DNA of 64,000 nt, from the NCBI RefSeq assembly GCF_030272615.1, contig NC_081414.1:521858185-521922184 (forward strand), given 5' to 3'. This DNA comes from Cryptomeria japonica. Taxonomy: Eukaryota; Streptophyta; Pinopsida; Cupressales; Cupressaceae. A program made the position numbers and the translations under genes. Shown here one piece after another: positions 11,091-22,400 of this stretch; position 1 is the stretch's first letter; the number at the start of each line of letters is the position of its first letter. The notes beneath the pieces were generated by a model. The model saw only the letters and a list, made by a program, of their open reading frames with translations. It made no database searches and was not told the origin of the DNA.

Positions 11091-14040
11091 ATTTTCATAT
11101 ATGTTTACATGCATTTTTTTTTAAAAAGGAAGAATATCCATTAAGTTTAATAAATCAATATATATATATTTATATATATATATATATATTTAGGTTTATA
11201 TCTACATTTGTTCCGTAGGTAAATTTTATGATATGTTTTATATATATGTATACATAAATATATACATGAAATCTACATGTATATAATTATATATATTTAT
11301 ATATAACTTATATTAATATTTCTTTTCTTAAAATAAAACCAAATTCATGGAAGATTCTGATTTAGATATCAATTTCTGAAACTAAATATTGTCAGTATTT
11401 AAAATAAATGTCTAACTTTCTGAAATAAATGGAAGAATATTTTCCAGAACTATATTGTACTTTATTGCTTTTACAGAAAACCGAAATATAAAATTTATTG
11501 TTTAATCTACAATATGCATGCAAATCTAATTTATGCCTTTCCTATTTAATTTTACTTTAAATGCCTAAGAATGGAATAAATTTCCTGCTAAACTATTTAT
11601 CATAACACATTGGATAAACTTTTTTTTTCTGAACTTAGGGAATACTAATTTAGGAATACATTATTCTTTTCTGCAATAAATGTATTTACTGATTCTACAA
11701 TTTCTACAGCAATTGACTAGATATTTTTATTAAAATCTAACAACAACTACAACTCATATTTTCTCCAATTAAAATGAAGACAAATTCACAGATAAAAGAA
11801 AAGCATAGAATTAAATAAGACTGATTTTCATATTACAATGACTATTGCATGCACTTCAAAAGTATTTCTTTTCAAATAGTAAATATGAATATATCTAGCT
11901 TTTTACAATCCTAAAGATATTCTGCAAAATTTACAAGATGTTTCTTTATTTAAATACAATAACAAATCTCATGTCTATATTTCAAATTTACAAATTGCCT
12001 CTCTTTTCAACAAATGAGGGTATATTTCTCCTTTTAAAACTAATAATTACAATTGCACATAAATTTCTGCTACAATAATTCCTGCAACCTTCCACTTGTC
12101 CTATTCTTTACTCCTGACAATCCTGTATATTAAATCATAACTATGACCATGGAGTGCTCACCTCCCAGCCTAGGCTAACTGGTAGCCACCCCTGAGCTTG
12201 GAGAACCAAGCCCTAGATGGGAAACAAACATGCAAACACATAGAAGATAGAAAACACATAGATTTCAAACACACTCCCAACTTGGCTACACTGCACCACA
12301 CTTTGGTGATGACCTTTTCAAGGGTGGTAGTGGACCAATACCCTGAGGAGAACTGCAAGTATGGAAAACATGTAGCCACCTCATGGCACAAGAAATACAT
12401 CAAGAATTTCAACCCCTTATTCCTTATGCCCCAGAAGGCATTCTAGCCTTATATCCCTCCTTATGACCCCCATTGCACAAACAGGCCATGCAGTAAGGGT
12501 CACACAAAAATCCCTTGTGATCACTCTCAAAATGCGAGTCTCACACTTGAGGGTTGTCACTGCTACCACCCACAAGATCCTCCTCTCTCCCAAGAGTAAG
12601 AGGTCTTGAAAAACTCCCAAGAACACATACAAAACATAATACACAATACCAAATGAAATTCCCAAAAAAAGACCTACAAGAAAACAGATTTATTACACCA
12701 ACATACCTTCAAAACGCGTGCAAAAAGACGTCATTTAAAGAAGAATGTAACCAACCTTAATCTGCCCAAAGGTAGGATAGTATTTGAGGAAGAGCTGCCC
12801 AAATCCACGGATCTTCTTCTTCTACCCTTAGCCAAATTTTCTATTCAAATCTATTCTATTCTTTTCAAAAATTCTCTTGTCTCCAAAAATGGAGAGTGGG
12901 TGATTACCCCCAAATTTGCAAATTCTTGCTTAAGAAGCTCATTCTCTCTATTCTCACAAGTTTCTAAAAACTAAAGAGGAAGGTAAGACAGAATGGGAAA
13001 GAGAACTCTCATTCGAAAAGGAAAGTTTACAACTAGGTTCAAACTTCTAATTTCAATTTTCGCACAACTCAGAAAAGTCAAATTTTAGAGTGTCTAAAAG
13101 GTCACTTGGGAGTAGAAACTTGCCTAAAATTACCCCTAACCCTTAGGTATACCTTATGGGCTTTAGGAAACCCTATTAAACTACCCCTAGGTGTTCATTT
13201 AACCCATTTTAAACCCCTCTGAAGTTTATTTTCGGGTCAAACCTATGTTGACCACCCCAAAGGTTCTTTACCCAAGGTATTTATGACATCACGTTACATT
13301 AATTGAAAAAAACTATAGTTGAACACTTTCCCACCAAGAGACAAAAATAAAATTTAAACTTAAATCCACACATGTGTCAAGTGACACAATTAAAACACTT
13401 TTACAATTTAAAACATGAAATCGTCTCTTTTGGATTTTACACAAGTAAATTAAATACACTTAACACACATGCAGCATATACTGTTATGAATAAAATACAA
13501 CACAAATGGGGTGTTGTCTCTCCAAATAGACAACCCCTGGCTTACGAACATACATAAGTCTAGGTTTGGTTCTCCGTAATATTTCCATGGTCACATGGAT
13601 AACTTCCTGTGCATCTCAATTTACACATTAGTACTTTCAAATATCCACATCGAATATAATTCAAAGGAATAATAATACACATCATCACTTGCATACAATT
13701 TACATCTAAACAGATTAAATACATCTTTTATCCAAGCAATTTCACATAAGCAATTCATCCTAATTCACATAAACTTAAACATACATCATAGTTCTATTAT
13801 CATAGTAAAGTCCTACAAATTCAATAATGACATTCATCACCGCAATTTCATCTTATTCAAAAATCATGTAGTGTTCTATCTCATAAAGCATATAAATAAA
13901 TCATCAATATATAGCAATGTCATGCAAATCCTAAAATCATATAAGTTCTAAATTCCAAAAAGAATCAAAATAAAGTATCCATAATAGTCTCAATATAAAA
14001 ATCACTGAAATGTTAGACTGAGTCGAGGTGAGGCCTCACA

Positions 14041-14584
14041 AAGTCATCAATGTAAATACTGATTCGTCTGGAAAGTCTATGAGAAATGGGTGACTGTCTT
14101 GTAAAGGAGCCTTTTCTAACTGATCTTCTATAATTTGTCCTTTGATTGCCTTTCTATCTATGTACTCTATATCAAACTCACTCAGGATCATAACCCACTT
14201 AGCCAATCTCCCGGTCAATGTTGCTCTTCTCAATAGGTACTTGAGTGGATCAAAGTGTAGGATGAGTTGCACCTTATGACTCAACATGTAATGTCTAAGC
14301 TATAACATGTAATGTCTAAGCTTTTGAGATGCAATGATTATGGCTAAGAATGCTCCTTCTATAGGAGTATAATTAAGCTCATAACCGATCAAGGTTCTAC
14401 TTATATAGTAAATAGCTCTTTCTTTTCCTTGTTCATCATGTTGTGCCAACAAAGCTCCTAGAGATGAGTTTGTCGTTGATATATATAGTAACAAAGGTTT
14501 TCCTGGAGTACGTGGGGTAACACTGGTGTGTTTAGAAGATAATCTTTCAGAGCTTGGAAAGATTCTTGGCATTTTTATGCCCAT
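14041..14584 (-). pseudogene. Gypsy RNase H domain of Tat pol
   Basis: Reads LLLYISTTNSSLGALLAQHD, IYYISRTLIGYELNYTPIEG, ASQKLRHYML, then RLAKWVMILSEFDIEY and KGQIIEDQLEKAP, the standard gypsy RT-connected RNase H. A 21-bp tandem duplication near 14283-14322 repeats the LRHYML codons and introduces a TAG. The 5' end of the domain continues into the RT remnant at 14585-14740. Confidence 0.85.
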
Positions 14585-14740
14585 TTAAAAGTGACTCCTT
14601 TCCTAAGTAAGTGTTGGAATGGATGACATTTATCTTCCAGTTGCGCTATGAATCTCCTTATGGATTGCAGTCTTCCTTGTAACCCTCTTAATTGTTTAAG
14701 TGTGGACAGAGGTTGCATATCTATGATTGCTTTGACCTTT
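14585..14740 (-). pseudogene. 3' end of Tat reverse transcriptase, cut off by insertion E2
   Basis: Reads KVKAIIDMQPLSTLKQL, then GLQGRLQSIRRFIAQLEDK, the conserved connection after the gypsy RT palm. It continues directly from GIKVDPA at 21288 when E2 and one GCAGG are removed. Confidence 0.9.
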
Positions 14741-15049
14741 GCAGGTGTTATCACTATTTTAAAACTGGGTTCTTCTTTCCCATAATTGGCTGTGGTATTT
14801 TAAAAAATTTTGAATAAGGTGTAGTCCCTGGTGCTTCAGCTTCTTTGTTCTTAACCTAGAGGGTTTAAGGGTTTTTTAAAGTTTTAGACCTTATCTTTTT
14901 GTGTTAAACCCCCTGGTTTCTATTTTGCCGTTACTTTATTTCACTTAGATCATGGGTCGCGGGGTCATAGGAAGTGTCCCCCCTTGTTATTTACCTAGGC
15001 GGTTACGTTGATTATTTGAAAAAAATTCACCTTGTATTACTTCATTCTA

Positions 15050-16190
15050 AAGTGTCGGGCCTAGTAAACGCCGATCAACTTGAGAAGGGATCCGACGGTC
15101 CGCGCTATTTCGCAAGGGTTAAGTGCTCACCCTTTAAAGCCGCGAAATAGCGAGAATGAATGTCAGCCATCCATGTGTCATGACGGAGGACGTAAAGGAT
15201 ATAGCGGTCGAAGAAAGTGGGGCCCCCGTGGTTTTCTTCTGGCGTATTAAAAGGCAGCACGTGGCACAAGTCGCCACAGTCAGCAGGTTAGGATTAAAGG
15301 TTCAAAAGTGGGCCCCAAAGATGAGTCAGCTCACAGGTGGAGATGATCTGGCAGGGACAGCTCTTACAATTTATTGAGACCCCGTGGCTCCTTCCAGCAA
15401 ATGAGAAATTGACAAGTCAGCTCCGAAAGTGATGAGGCGCCAGGTGTCCATTACGTGTCCGCGGGCCCACCTCTTCTGAGAGCCTTTAACAGGGTTTAAA
15501 TACTGATCAGGTTGAAATATGATCTAACAGCTTGCGTTATTTCGCAAGGGTAAGATGCCCACTTCTTAAGGCCGCGAAATAGCGAGAGTTAACGAGGGCC
15601 GTCCACGTGTCTTGATGACACGCGGTCTAAAAGGAAACTATGGGTCCCTATGGTTCCTGCTTGACAAATGAGAAATTGACAAGTCAGCTCCGAAAGTGAC
15701 AAGGCGCCAGGTGTCCATGACGTGTCCGTGGGCCCACCATCTCTGAGAGCCTTCTTAAGGGGTTAAATACCGATCGACTGTAGAGATGATCTGACGGTCG
15801 GTGCTATTTCGCAAGGGTAAAGTGCTCACCCTTTAAACCCGTGAAATAGCGAGGATGAATATCAGTCGTCCACGTGTCTTGATGATGACATAAGAGACAG
15901 ACCTATTGAGACGAAAATGGGACCCCCCATGGTTCTTCTTCTGGCAAGTGACGGAGCGACAAATCAGCACAGTAGGTGACTAGGTGCCAGGTGTTAGTGA
16001 CGACTCAACGGGCCCACCATTCCTGAGGACCTTTTCGAAGGATTAAAAAGTGATCAACTTGAAGGATGATCCTACAGCCCGCGCTATTTCACAAGGGTGA
16101 GGTGCTCACTTCTTAAGGCCGCGAAATAGCGAGAGTTAACGAGGGCCGTCCACGTGTCATGATGATGACATGGCAAAAAGGGAAAAATAT
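15050..16190 (+). repeat. Four-copy promoter-like array with long hairpins
   Basis: Four diverged direct copies are anchored at 15102, 15534, 15801 and 16081 (spacings 432, 267, 280). Each contains GCTATTTCGC, AAGGGT, a short loop and GCGAAATAGC, so each can fold into a hairpin with a stem of about 10-11 bp (for example 15103-15113 with 15142-15152). Each is followed by a CCACGTGTC-type site (CATGTGTC in copy 1) and, elsewhere in the unit, by ACGTGTCC, TGGGCCCACC and a TTTAAATAC or TTAAATACC sequence. G-box/ABRE cores and TGGGCC elements are known plant promoter motifs; their role here is inferred. Confidence 0.8.
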
Positions 16191-16203
16191 GGGCCCACCA
16201 CAG

Positions 16204-16210
16204 TATAAAG
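16204..16210 (+). promoter_or_regulatory. Candidate TATA box for the E2 ORF
   Basis: TATAAAG sits downstream of the fourth repeat unit and about 500 bp before the ATG at 16708. The long leader contains other ATGs, so an intron or a different start is possible. Confidence 0.4.
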
Positions 16211-16707
16211 GGAGACATTCGGCCAGTATCAAAACAGAATGCGAAGGGATTTTCTAAGCCAATGGTCGGATGCCGCGTGGTATTATGTAACCAATAGAAA
16301 GATGGGACCCAGACTAAAGACAAAGCCGTCAAAATGAAATTAACAGTGAGACACTTGCAGGAAGGCTGCGACCCGTTGGAGCTAAAATATGAATTCTCGT
16401 ATGAATTCGATTTTGAAGGGACGGCCGAAGCATGCGGAATCAATGTTATAGTTAAGGCCTAGAGTACAAGCATTTGATTTCCTAACAACCAAGTGTAGAT
16501 ATCTTTTAAAAAGGATTTTGCAGAAGAGTAACGCAGAGTTATCTTTTTCAAATACAGAGAAGGCGAATCAGTTGCAGAGCGAATTCCTTCAAGCAAGCAT
16601 CAGGTTCTTTCTTATTTTGCAGCTATTCTTGTGTGGTGTAATAAGTGAAATTATTCTCGTGTTACAGAAGTGTTTAAGAAGTGATATTCATCTTGTTGCA
16701 TTTTCAA

Positions 16708-19700
16708 ATGGCTCCTAAAAGGGAATTTTCTGGCAAGGTTGATTATTTAGAAAGAAGTGTATGTGATGACTTTTTAGAGCAGTTGACGCTGTCAAAAAAC
16801 CAGGCATCTAAGGCCAAAGAGTTAGTACCCAGGGCTCCCCATCTGAAGATAAGAGAAGGATTATATGACAAAGGTAATTGGTTAAGAGACCCATAGGTTG
16901 GACTGTCTGGGTTGGGGCTATTTAGAGTCGGATTTGGGATGAGGAATTCTCCTGCTCCTCAAAATAGCATTTGGGAACTAGATGTCGGGAAGTTGGTAGT
17001 CCCAGGAGTATTCATGGATATAGACTTGCTAACCCAAATGGCATTAAACTATGATTCAATCACAAGGTCCATCCGGGATGTAAATGGGAAAACCCTCATG
17101 GAAATCAATGCAGAAGAATTGAGAACAGCGTTTGGGCTCAGTGAGTTTACAAACTTCTTGGAACCCATAAACTTCACACAATTAGCTCAAGTGTACAGTG
17201 CACAGAGGAGTCATCTTAGGAATGGGCCTCTCAAAGAACTTTTTCTGAAAATAGGAGGGTTAGCAGTTGTAGGGCCCAACACACAGGAGCCTTTTTCATT
17301 GAGTATGTTTACCTTGAGGGCGAAAGGGACGTATTGGGCACTTTGCCAAGTTCTAGGAGAGGATGCTGAATCAAATATGCCAAACCATTACTTGTTAATG
17401 ATTGTTCAAATTTTGAATCCTTCTCTTGCTATTACATTTGATTATGCTGCTTATATTGCTGATGCTATCCATGGAGGGTTGATAGGGATAAAGAATGGAA
17501 AGGTGGATAGGCCATTTGGGTGGTATTCACTCTTAATGCACCTCTTTCTCTTCAAAGGTGGTGATTATTTCACCAGTGGAATGGACCTGGTAAAAGAAAA
17601 GGAAGGAGAGAAGATGCTAGTACAACTATGGAGTACTGTGTTGTCATGGGACAGAGAGGATGCTAGTTTTCTAAAATTCGATAAATATTTTGCATCCAAA
17701 ATAAGGACTCTCCTTTGCTCTGACAACCCAAGAGTCCCCAAGGTTCTTCTGGAATTCTTAAGACCAAAAGAATTCGTAGAGAATATCAAGATAGTTCATA
17801 ACTGGGGTGATATGTACTTATATCTAGTCTCCACAGTTTTCAGAATCTTTGGTTTCAGAGGCACCCCATTTTTGTTACCATACCAGGTCCCCCTCAAAGT
17901 GGGAATAGCTGAGATTCTTAGACAAATTGGTGGCCTACAAGAGGCAGAGCTAACAGGCAGAGGTAAAGGGACAATTTTTCCTGCAGGTACAGTAGCCCAC
18001 CAATTTGTAATCACCAAGGGAGGCTGGAATTGTTTTGAGGATTTCCTCAAACCCTACCATTTGTCCACTACAGTGTCTAGATGTGCTGATCCAGAGGACT
18101 TCTACAATGGTGTGTTCTGGAAGAAGGTAGCATGCAGAGGTAGGCCTCATCAATTCCACTTTCCTGAAGACCTCATCAGAAATGAATTTGATTTAGATGA
18201 ACAAGAGTTAAGGAAAGAAAAATGGGTGGCTTACAAGAAATCCCTAGACTTTGTGCATCAATTTGATGCGAGCTATGACCCATTGTCTAGCTTCTTCCCA
18301 TTGGAAGAAAAAATAAAAATTTTGATTGTTTTCTTTGAGGATGTGATGCAAACACTAAAGGAGAAGAGGGAAGCTGTAGTTAAGAATAACCCTGAAAATG
18401 CAAGAATGATTTTAGGAAAGTCAGCTTCCACTAAAGCAATCCCTCCTGGTGACTACACCCTGCATAAGAAAGCAGGTTACAGTGTGTTGGTGTCTACAAC
18501 AGGGGAACCCTCTTCATCCAAAGGAAAGAGGAAGGTACAAGATGTCATTGACATCCAGGACAGCCCAAAGAAGCAGAGGGTGCGGAAGGAAGTGCAATCA
18601 GATACACCCTTGTATTCCCCATCCCAATCCCCTCTCCACATAGGAGATGAACAAGCAGCAACTGAATACCTCTCTCAGTTGGGCAGCTTGGGGGAAATTG
18701 CATATACCTATGATGAAGTGGAAGAAGGGATGCTAGAAGAGCCCACTAAAGCACAGATGGACATCACCTCGACTGAACTTAAAGGCCAGGAGTGGGATCC
18801 TGAGATAAAGAAGGCCACTAGTGCCTTTTTAGCTGATGATAGCTTTGTCACATCTGAAGCATTCATGCAATTTATCTGGAAGTAGCATATAGATAAATAT
18901 AATGCTAGATGTGAAGCAAGAAAGGTAGAGCATCCTAATAAAGATCCAACCTCAGTGGAGGAAGAAATAAAATAGGAGATGATGGAAGAATTCAAAACCA
19001 TCACTCCTGAACAGGGAAGGGATCTAGTAGCACAAGCTGGAGTGCTCATTTTACCAGAGTGGAATATTGCTGATGCTCTAGTGCTGGATGCAGTAAGAAA
19101 AGAGACTAAACCCATGGAAGGGGTTACATTCAGTAAGGACAATGCTGCACTAGTCATGTGGTCCCTCAAAAGAAATGAAGACAAGAAAGGTAAAGACAAC
19201 TCAGGGACAAGTCACATTGGTGGATTGATGATTAAAAGAGTAGAGAGTACAGGGGTAGTAGAGGCTACTAGCACTGTGTTAGAGACTGCCAAATTCAGTG
19301 TTGCAGTGGCTGAAAAGGAAGCCAAAGAAAAGGAGGCCCTCCAGATTAAACTGGAAATAGTTTTGAAGGCTTATGATAGTGCTAAGGAGGAGATAAGAGG
19401 CAAAGATAGCATTATTGCCAAATTGCAGAGCCAGCTGGTAGGACAATGCCAACAAGGTGAGTCTTCAACATTAATGATCGCCTCTTCTCCTACAAGACCT
19501 CCACCTACTAGCCCCATTATTGAGCTCCCACCATCTCCTGTGCCTTCCAGTTCTCAAATGATTGAGATAACTCCCCAAGAATTGGAGAACCTAAAGAAGA
19601 CTCAGGCCTATTATGCGGGGAAGTATGAGGAGAAAATAAAAACCACAATCTCCAGTTTTGCAAACACTATAAATGCCTCACTACTTCACAATAATGTGGG

Positions 19701-20349
19701 AAAGTTCATGGAGATATGGAATGAATTAAGGAGAGATAAGGCCATTATGACACCCATTTTTGACAGATGGAGGCCAAGGGAGCAGGATTTAGAGTTCATG
19801 TGTGTTTCCTATGATGAAGCAAGGGCCAATCCCATTATAAAATTTACCTCTGATGTTGCTAAAGTCTTAATGCAATTGGCTGCAGATGTAGATAATGTGG
19901 ATAGGAAGGTCAATCTATGTAAGAAGGAATACACTGATCAGGTTTTTGAGTTGCTCCCAGGAATTTTTGCCAATCCGGATCAGATAAAAGATAAGCAAAT
20001 ATGGCTCAAAGAGGTAGAGGTCAAATTGTCAGAAAGGGTTAAGGGAATCATAGACCTTGATGATACCTCTTTCCTTGTCATAACAATACAGGAAATAGAA
20101 AAGATTAAATCACATTATAGTTTCCTTAATTCAGAAGTCAACAAATTGAGAAATTCTTGGAAAAGGTTGACCAAAATTAAGAGTGATGTGATTAATTTTT
20201 CATGGCCGACAGAAGAGACATATAGTGAGTGGGGAGTTAAATATTCTACCCATGATCTGGAGCAGTTGGAGAACGCCCCTGAAAAGCCAGAAGAGGTTAC
20301 AACCGAACAACCTATTGAACAGACTGCAGAAGCTGAAAAAAGCACATAA
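16708..20349 (+). pseudogene. Giant E2 ORF, 1,213 codons with three in-frame TAG
   Basis: The start ATG at 16708 (MAPKREFSGKVDYLERS) follows a leader. The frame runs to TAA at 20347, broken only by TAG at 16894, 18883 and 18973; no frameshift is needed. Order: a globular N-terminal half (roughly residues 70-560; SITRSIRDVNGKTLMEI, IADAIHGGLIGIKNGK, YSLLMHLFLFKGGDYF), a basic motif near residues 605-630 (KGKRK and PKKQRVRKE) that looks like a bipartite NLS, an acidic section, then a coiled-coil-like Lys/Glu-rich C-terminal part with a Pro/Ser linker (SPTRPPPTSP). The hydrophobic LLMHLFLF segment resembles the FGQLLIGLF and FGNLLVCLM segments of E1 and E3, suggesting distant kinship. No enzyme or Gag motif is recognised. 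Confidence 0.75.
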
Positions 20350-21282
20350 CTGCTTTACACAAAAATTGTAACCTCTTCAATTTTTGAAATAATTGTAACA
20401 AAATTTCCTCGAGAAGTCCGAAGCTTTGTGCATCCATATTGTTATAAATGGATACCAGGACTAGAGGGAGAGGGATCACAAAATTTTGTAAGAAAACGCT
20501 ACAGAAAATTATCTAAGCTTTTCAAAGTTTAATGGAGAAAAAGAACTTTTTTGTAAAATCTCTTCGAATGAATATCAATATACAGGCCATCGGTTTTTGA
20601 GTAAAACTCTGTGTTGTCTTCAAGTTTATTCACAAATTTATTTACTGTTTTCATTCTGAACAATCCAGGATTTTTCTTTTGAATGGAATTGCAAAGCAAT
20701 CTCAGTATGAGTGTTTTTAGCTTTTCTCTTTAGGAGGGAAATTAAATATGCAAGATCACTTATACCAGTAAATTCTTTGGGAGGAACTTTGAATTTTGAG
20801 GACCATAGTTTAGTGTGAAATGATTAAATTCTTGTATGTGTCAGGCACATGTAAGAATTAGTGGAAACCAAGCTGATGGGAAGCATATAGATATTATGTT
20901 TCAGGAGTTTTATTTGAGTTAGGTGACTCTGTAACCTTGGATAAGGCACTGATATTAATGGAAGTTGTTTATTGCATGCTTTGTTGATCAAAATGCTGAA
21001 GTCAAGTATAGTTTTCATGCTTTGTTTTCAGTTGCTTTCGAGGTGAATAAATCCACTGGTTTTCTGGACTGGTTTGCTGTGGGTTTATTGTTTAAAAGTG
21101 TGAAGTTAATTCACAAAGGTATACCCACCTGGGCTCCAAGAAAAGCCCAAAGTGTAGAAGGTCTAATCAAACCTTGTCATATGTTGTTTCTAGAATTTCC
21201 TTATCTTTGATGTCTTTTCGGCACCCATTCTAGATCATCTTATTCTAAAGACATTGAAGGGAATCAGATTTTGAGAACAACA
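20350..21282 (+). other. 3' non-coding end of E2
   Basis: AT-rich, no gene. Purine runs GAGGGAGAGGGA (20466-20477) and AGGAGGGAAA (20732-20741) are candidate polypurine tracts, which would put a 3' LTR of about 540-800 bp here. I could not match that sequence to the 5' end of E2. Confidence 0.45.
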
Positions 21283-21287
21283 GCAGG

Positions 21288-22400
21288 GTCTACTTTAATT
21301 CCTCTATTTGACACAATAAACTGTAATAGTTTACCCATTGTTACACCAAACATACACTTCTTTGGGTTTAGCCTAACATTGTACTGCTCCAACTTATCAA
21401 ATATATGTGCAAGGATCGCAAGGTGACCTCTTGTCTATGATTTAGCTAGTAATTCATCCACATAATCTTCCATTATGTTGTGAATCATGTCATGAAATAG
21501 TGTTGGCATGGCCCTTTGGTATGTTGCTCCTGCATTTTTCAGACCAAATGTTATCACATTCCAGTAGTATGTTCCCCATGGGCAAGTAAAGGCCATTTTA
21601 TGTTGATCTTCTCATGCAATTTTAATCTGGTTGTATCCTAAGAAACCATCCATTAATGATAGCATTTCATTTCTAGTTGTTAAGTCAACTATCATATGGA
21701 TATTGGGTAGTGGGAAATCATCCTTAGGACAAGCTTTATTTAGATCCCGAAAATCAGTACAAATTCTTATGCCTCCTATGGGCTTAGTCATAGGTACCAG
21801 GTTGGATATCCATTCCGCATAGTTGATAGGTTGAATGAAACCTACATCTAGCAGCTTTTGGAGTTCTATTTTAACTAGTAATGCAATTTGTTGATGCATT
21901 TTTCTTAAAAAAAATGTAAGATTTAACTCCTGGTAGTAAAGGTAAATGATGTGACACCAGCTCAAGATCTAAGCCTGGCATATTTGCATAGGACCAAGAA
22001 AATTGATAGGTCATTTCTTGAAAAAATGAATGAACTTGTCCTTTTCTTCTTTGTTTAATGATTTTGCTAGGTGGATGTTATGTACAACCTCTCCTTCTGC
22101 TATGTTTACCTCTTCAGTTTCTTTTATAAGCAATGTTGAATTTTCTCTTTCGATAGGGAGGTTACCTAACTTGCTCTTGTCATTATGGTTATTTTGATCT
22201 ACATCTTTTGTTGTAGAGGTACTTGCATCTCCAAAGTATGTCGTCCTATCCAGGTCTACAACAAATCCTTCTTTGCGGTCACCTTGTGGAAATCCCTCTC
22301 TGACTCCGAGCAATTCTGCAATAGCTTCATCATTTTTAAACCAAAACAGAGTTGGTTTTCCTTCTTGCCCCCAATCAATCAATTTGCAACGGGTAATTCA
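21288..22400 (-). pseudogene. Tat reverse transcriptase, N-terminal and palm regions
   Basis: Reads KSLNKEEKDKFIHFFKK, PGLDLELVSHHLPLLPGVK, DVGFIQPINYAEWISNLVP, RICTDFRDLNKACPKDDFPL, MAFTCPWGTYYWNVITFGLK, NAGATYQRAM, EDYVDELLAKS, LNPKKCVFGVTMGKLL and GIKVDPA. These are consecutive gypsy RT blocks. The catalytic YxDD box reads YVDE, a change expected to abolish activity. Stops and frameshifts split it (near 22010, 21610 and 21440). It ends at the E2 insertion point and continues at 14740. Confidence 0.9.

Larger units (their letters stand above)
9923..14040. mobile_element. 4.1-kb TG...CA insertion, probable solo LTR
   Basis: It starts TGTCATGCCCAAAATTTAGG and ends GAGGCCTCACA. Flanks are ATGTC (9918-9922) and AAGTC (14041-14045), one mismatch from a 5-bp target duplication, and the gypsy reading resumes across it. 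I found no direct terminal repeats inside and no coding domain, so a solo LTR of a long-LTR element fits best; a non-autonomous element is the alternative. It contains an (AT)n run, a palindrome array at 10889-11090 and long AT-rich non-coding DNA (11100-14040) with a few short chance ORFs. Confidence 0.65.
14746..21282 (+). mobile_element. 6.5-kb TG...CA insertion E2 carrying a giant ORF
   Basis: Precisely bounded: GCAGG at 14741-14745 and again at 21283-21287, element ends TGTTATCAC...GAGAACAACA. Excision joins VDPA to KVKAI in the host RT without a frame break. A 5-bp duplication with TG...CA ends indicates LTR-retrotransposon integrase. However, I see no matching LTRs at the two ends, no pol domain and no obvious primer site. 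It could be a non-autonomous element with strongly diverged LTRs, or an unusually long solo LTR containing a gene. The coding part is far better preserved than the gypsy host, so insertion is more recent. Confidence 0.85.

Noticed and set aside
12170-12760. Several 60-80 codon ORFs on both strands
   Set aside because: Overlapping on both strands in non-coding DNA of the probable solo LTR, with no recognisable motif.
16708-20349. A host gene rather than a transposon ORF
   Set aside because: It lies fully inside an insertion with a perfect 5-bp target duplication in gypsy pol, and its stops are TAG decay; a captured host gene remains possible but an in-place host gene does not.
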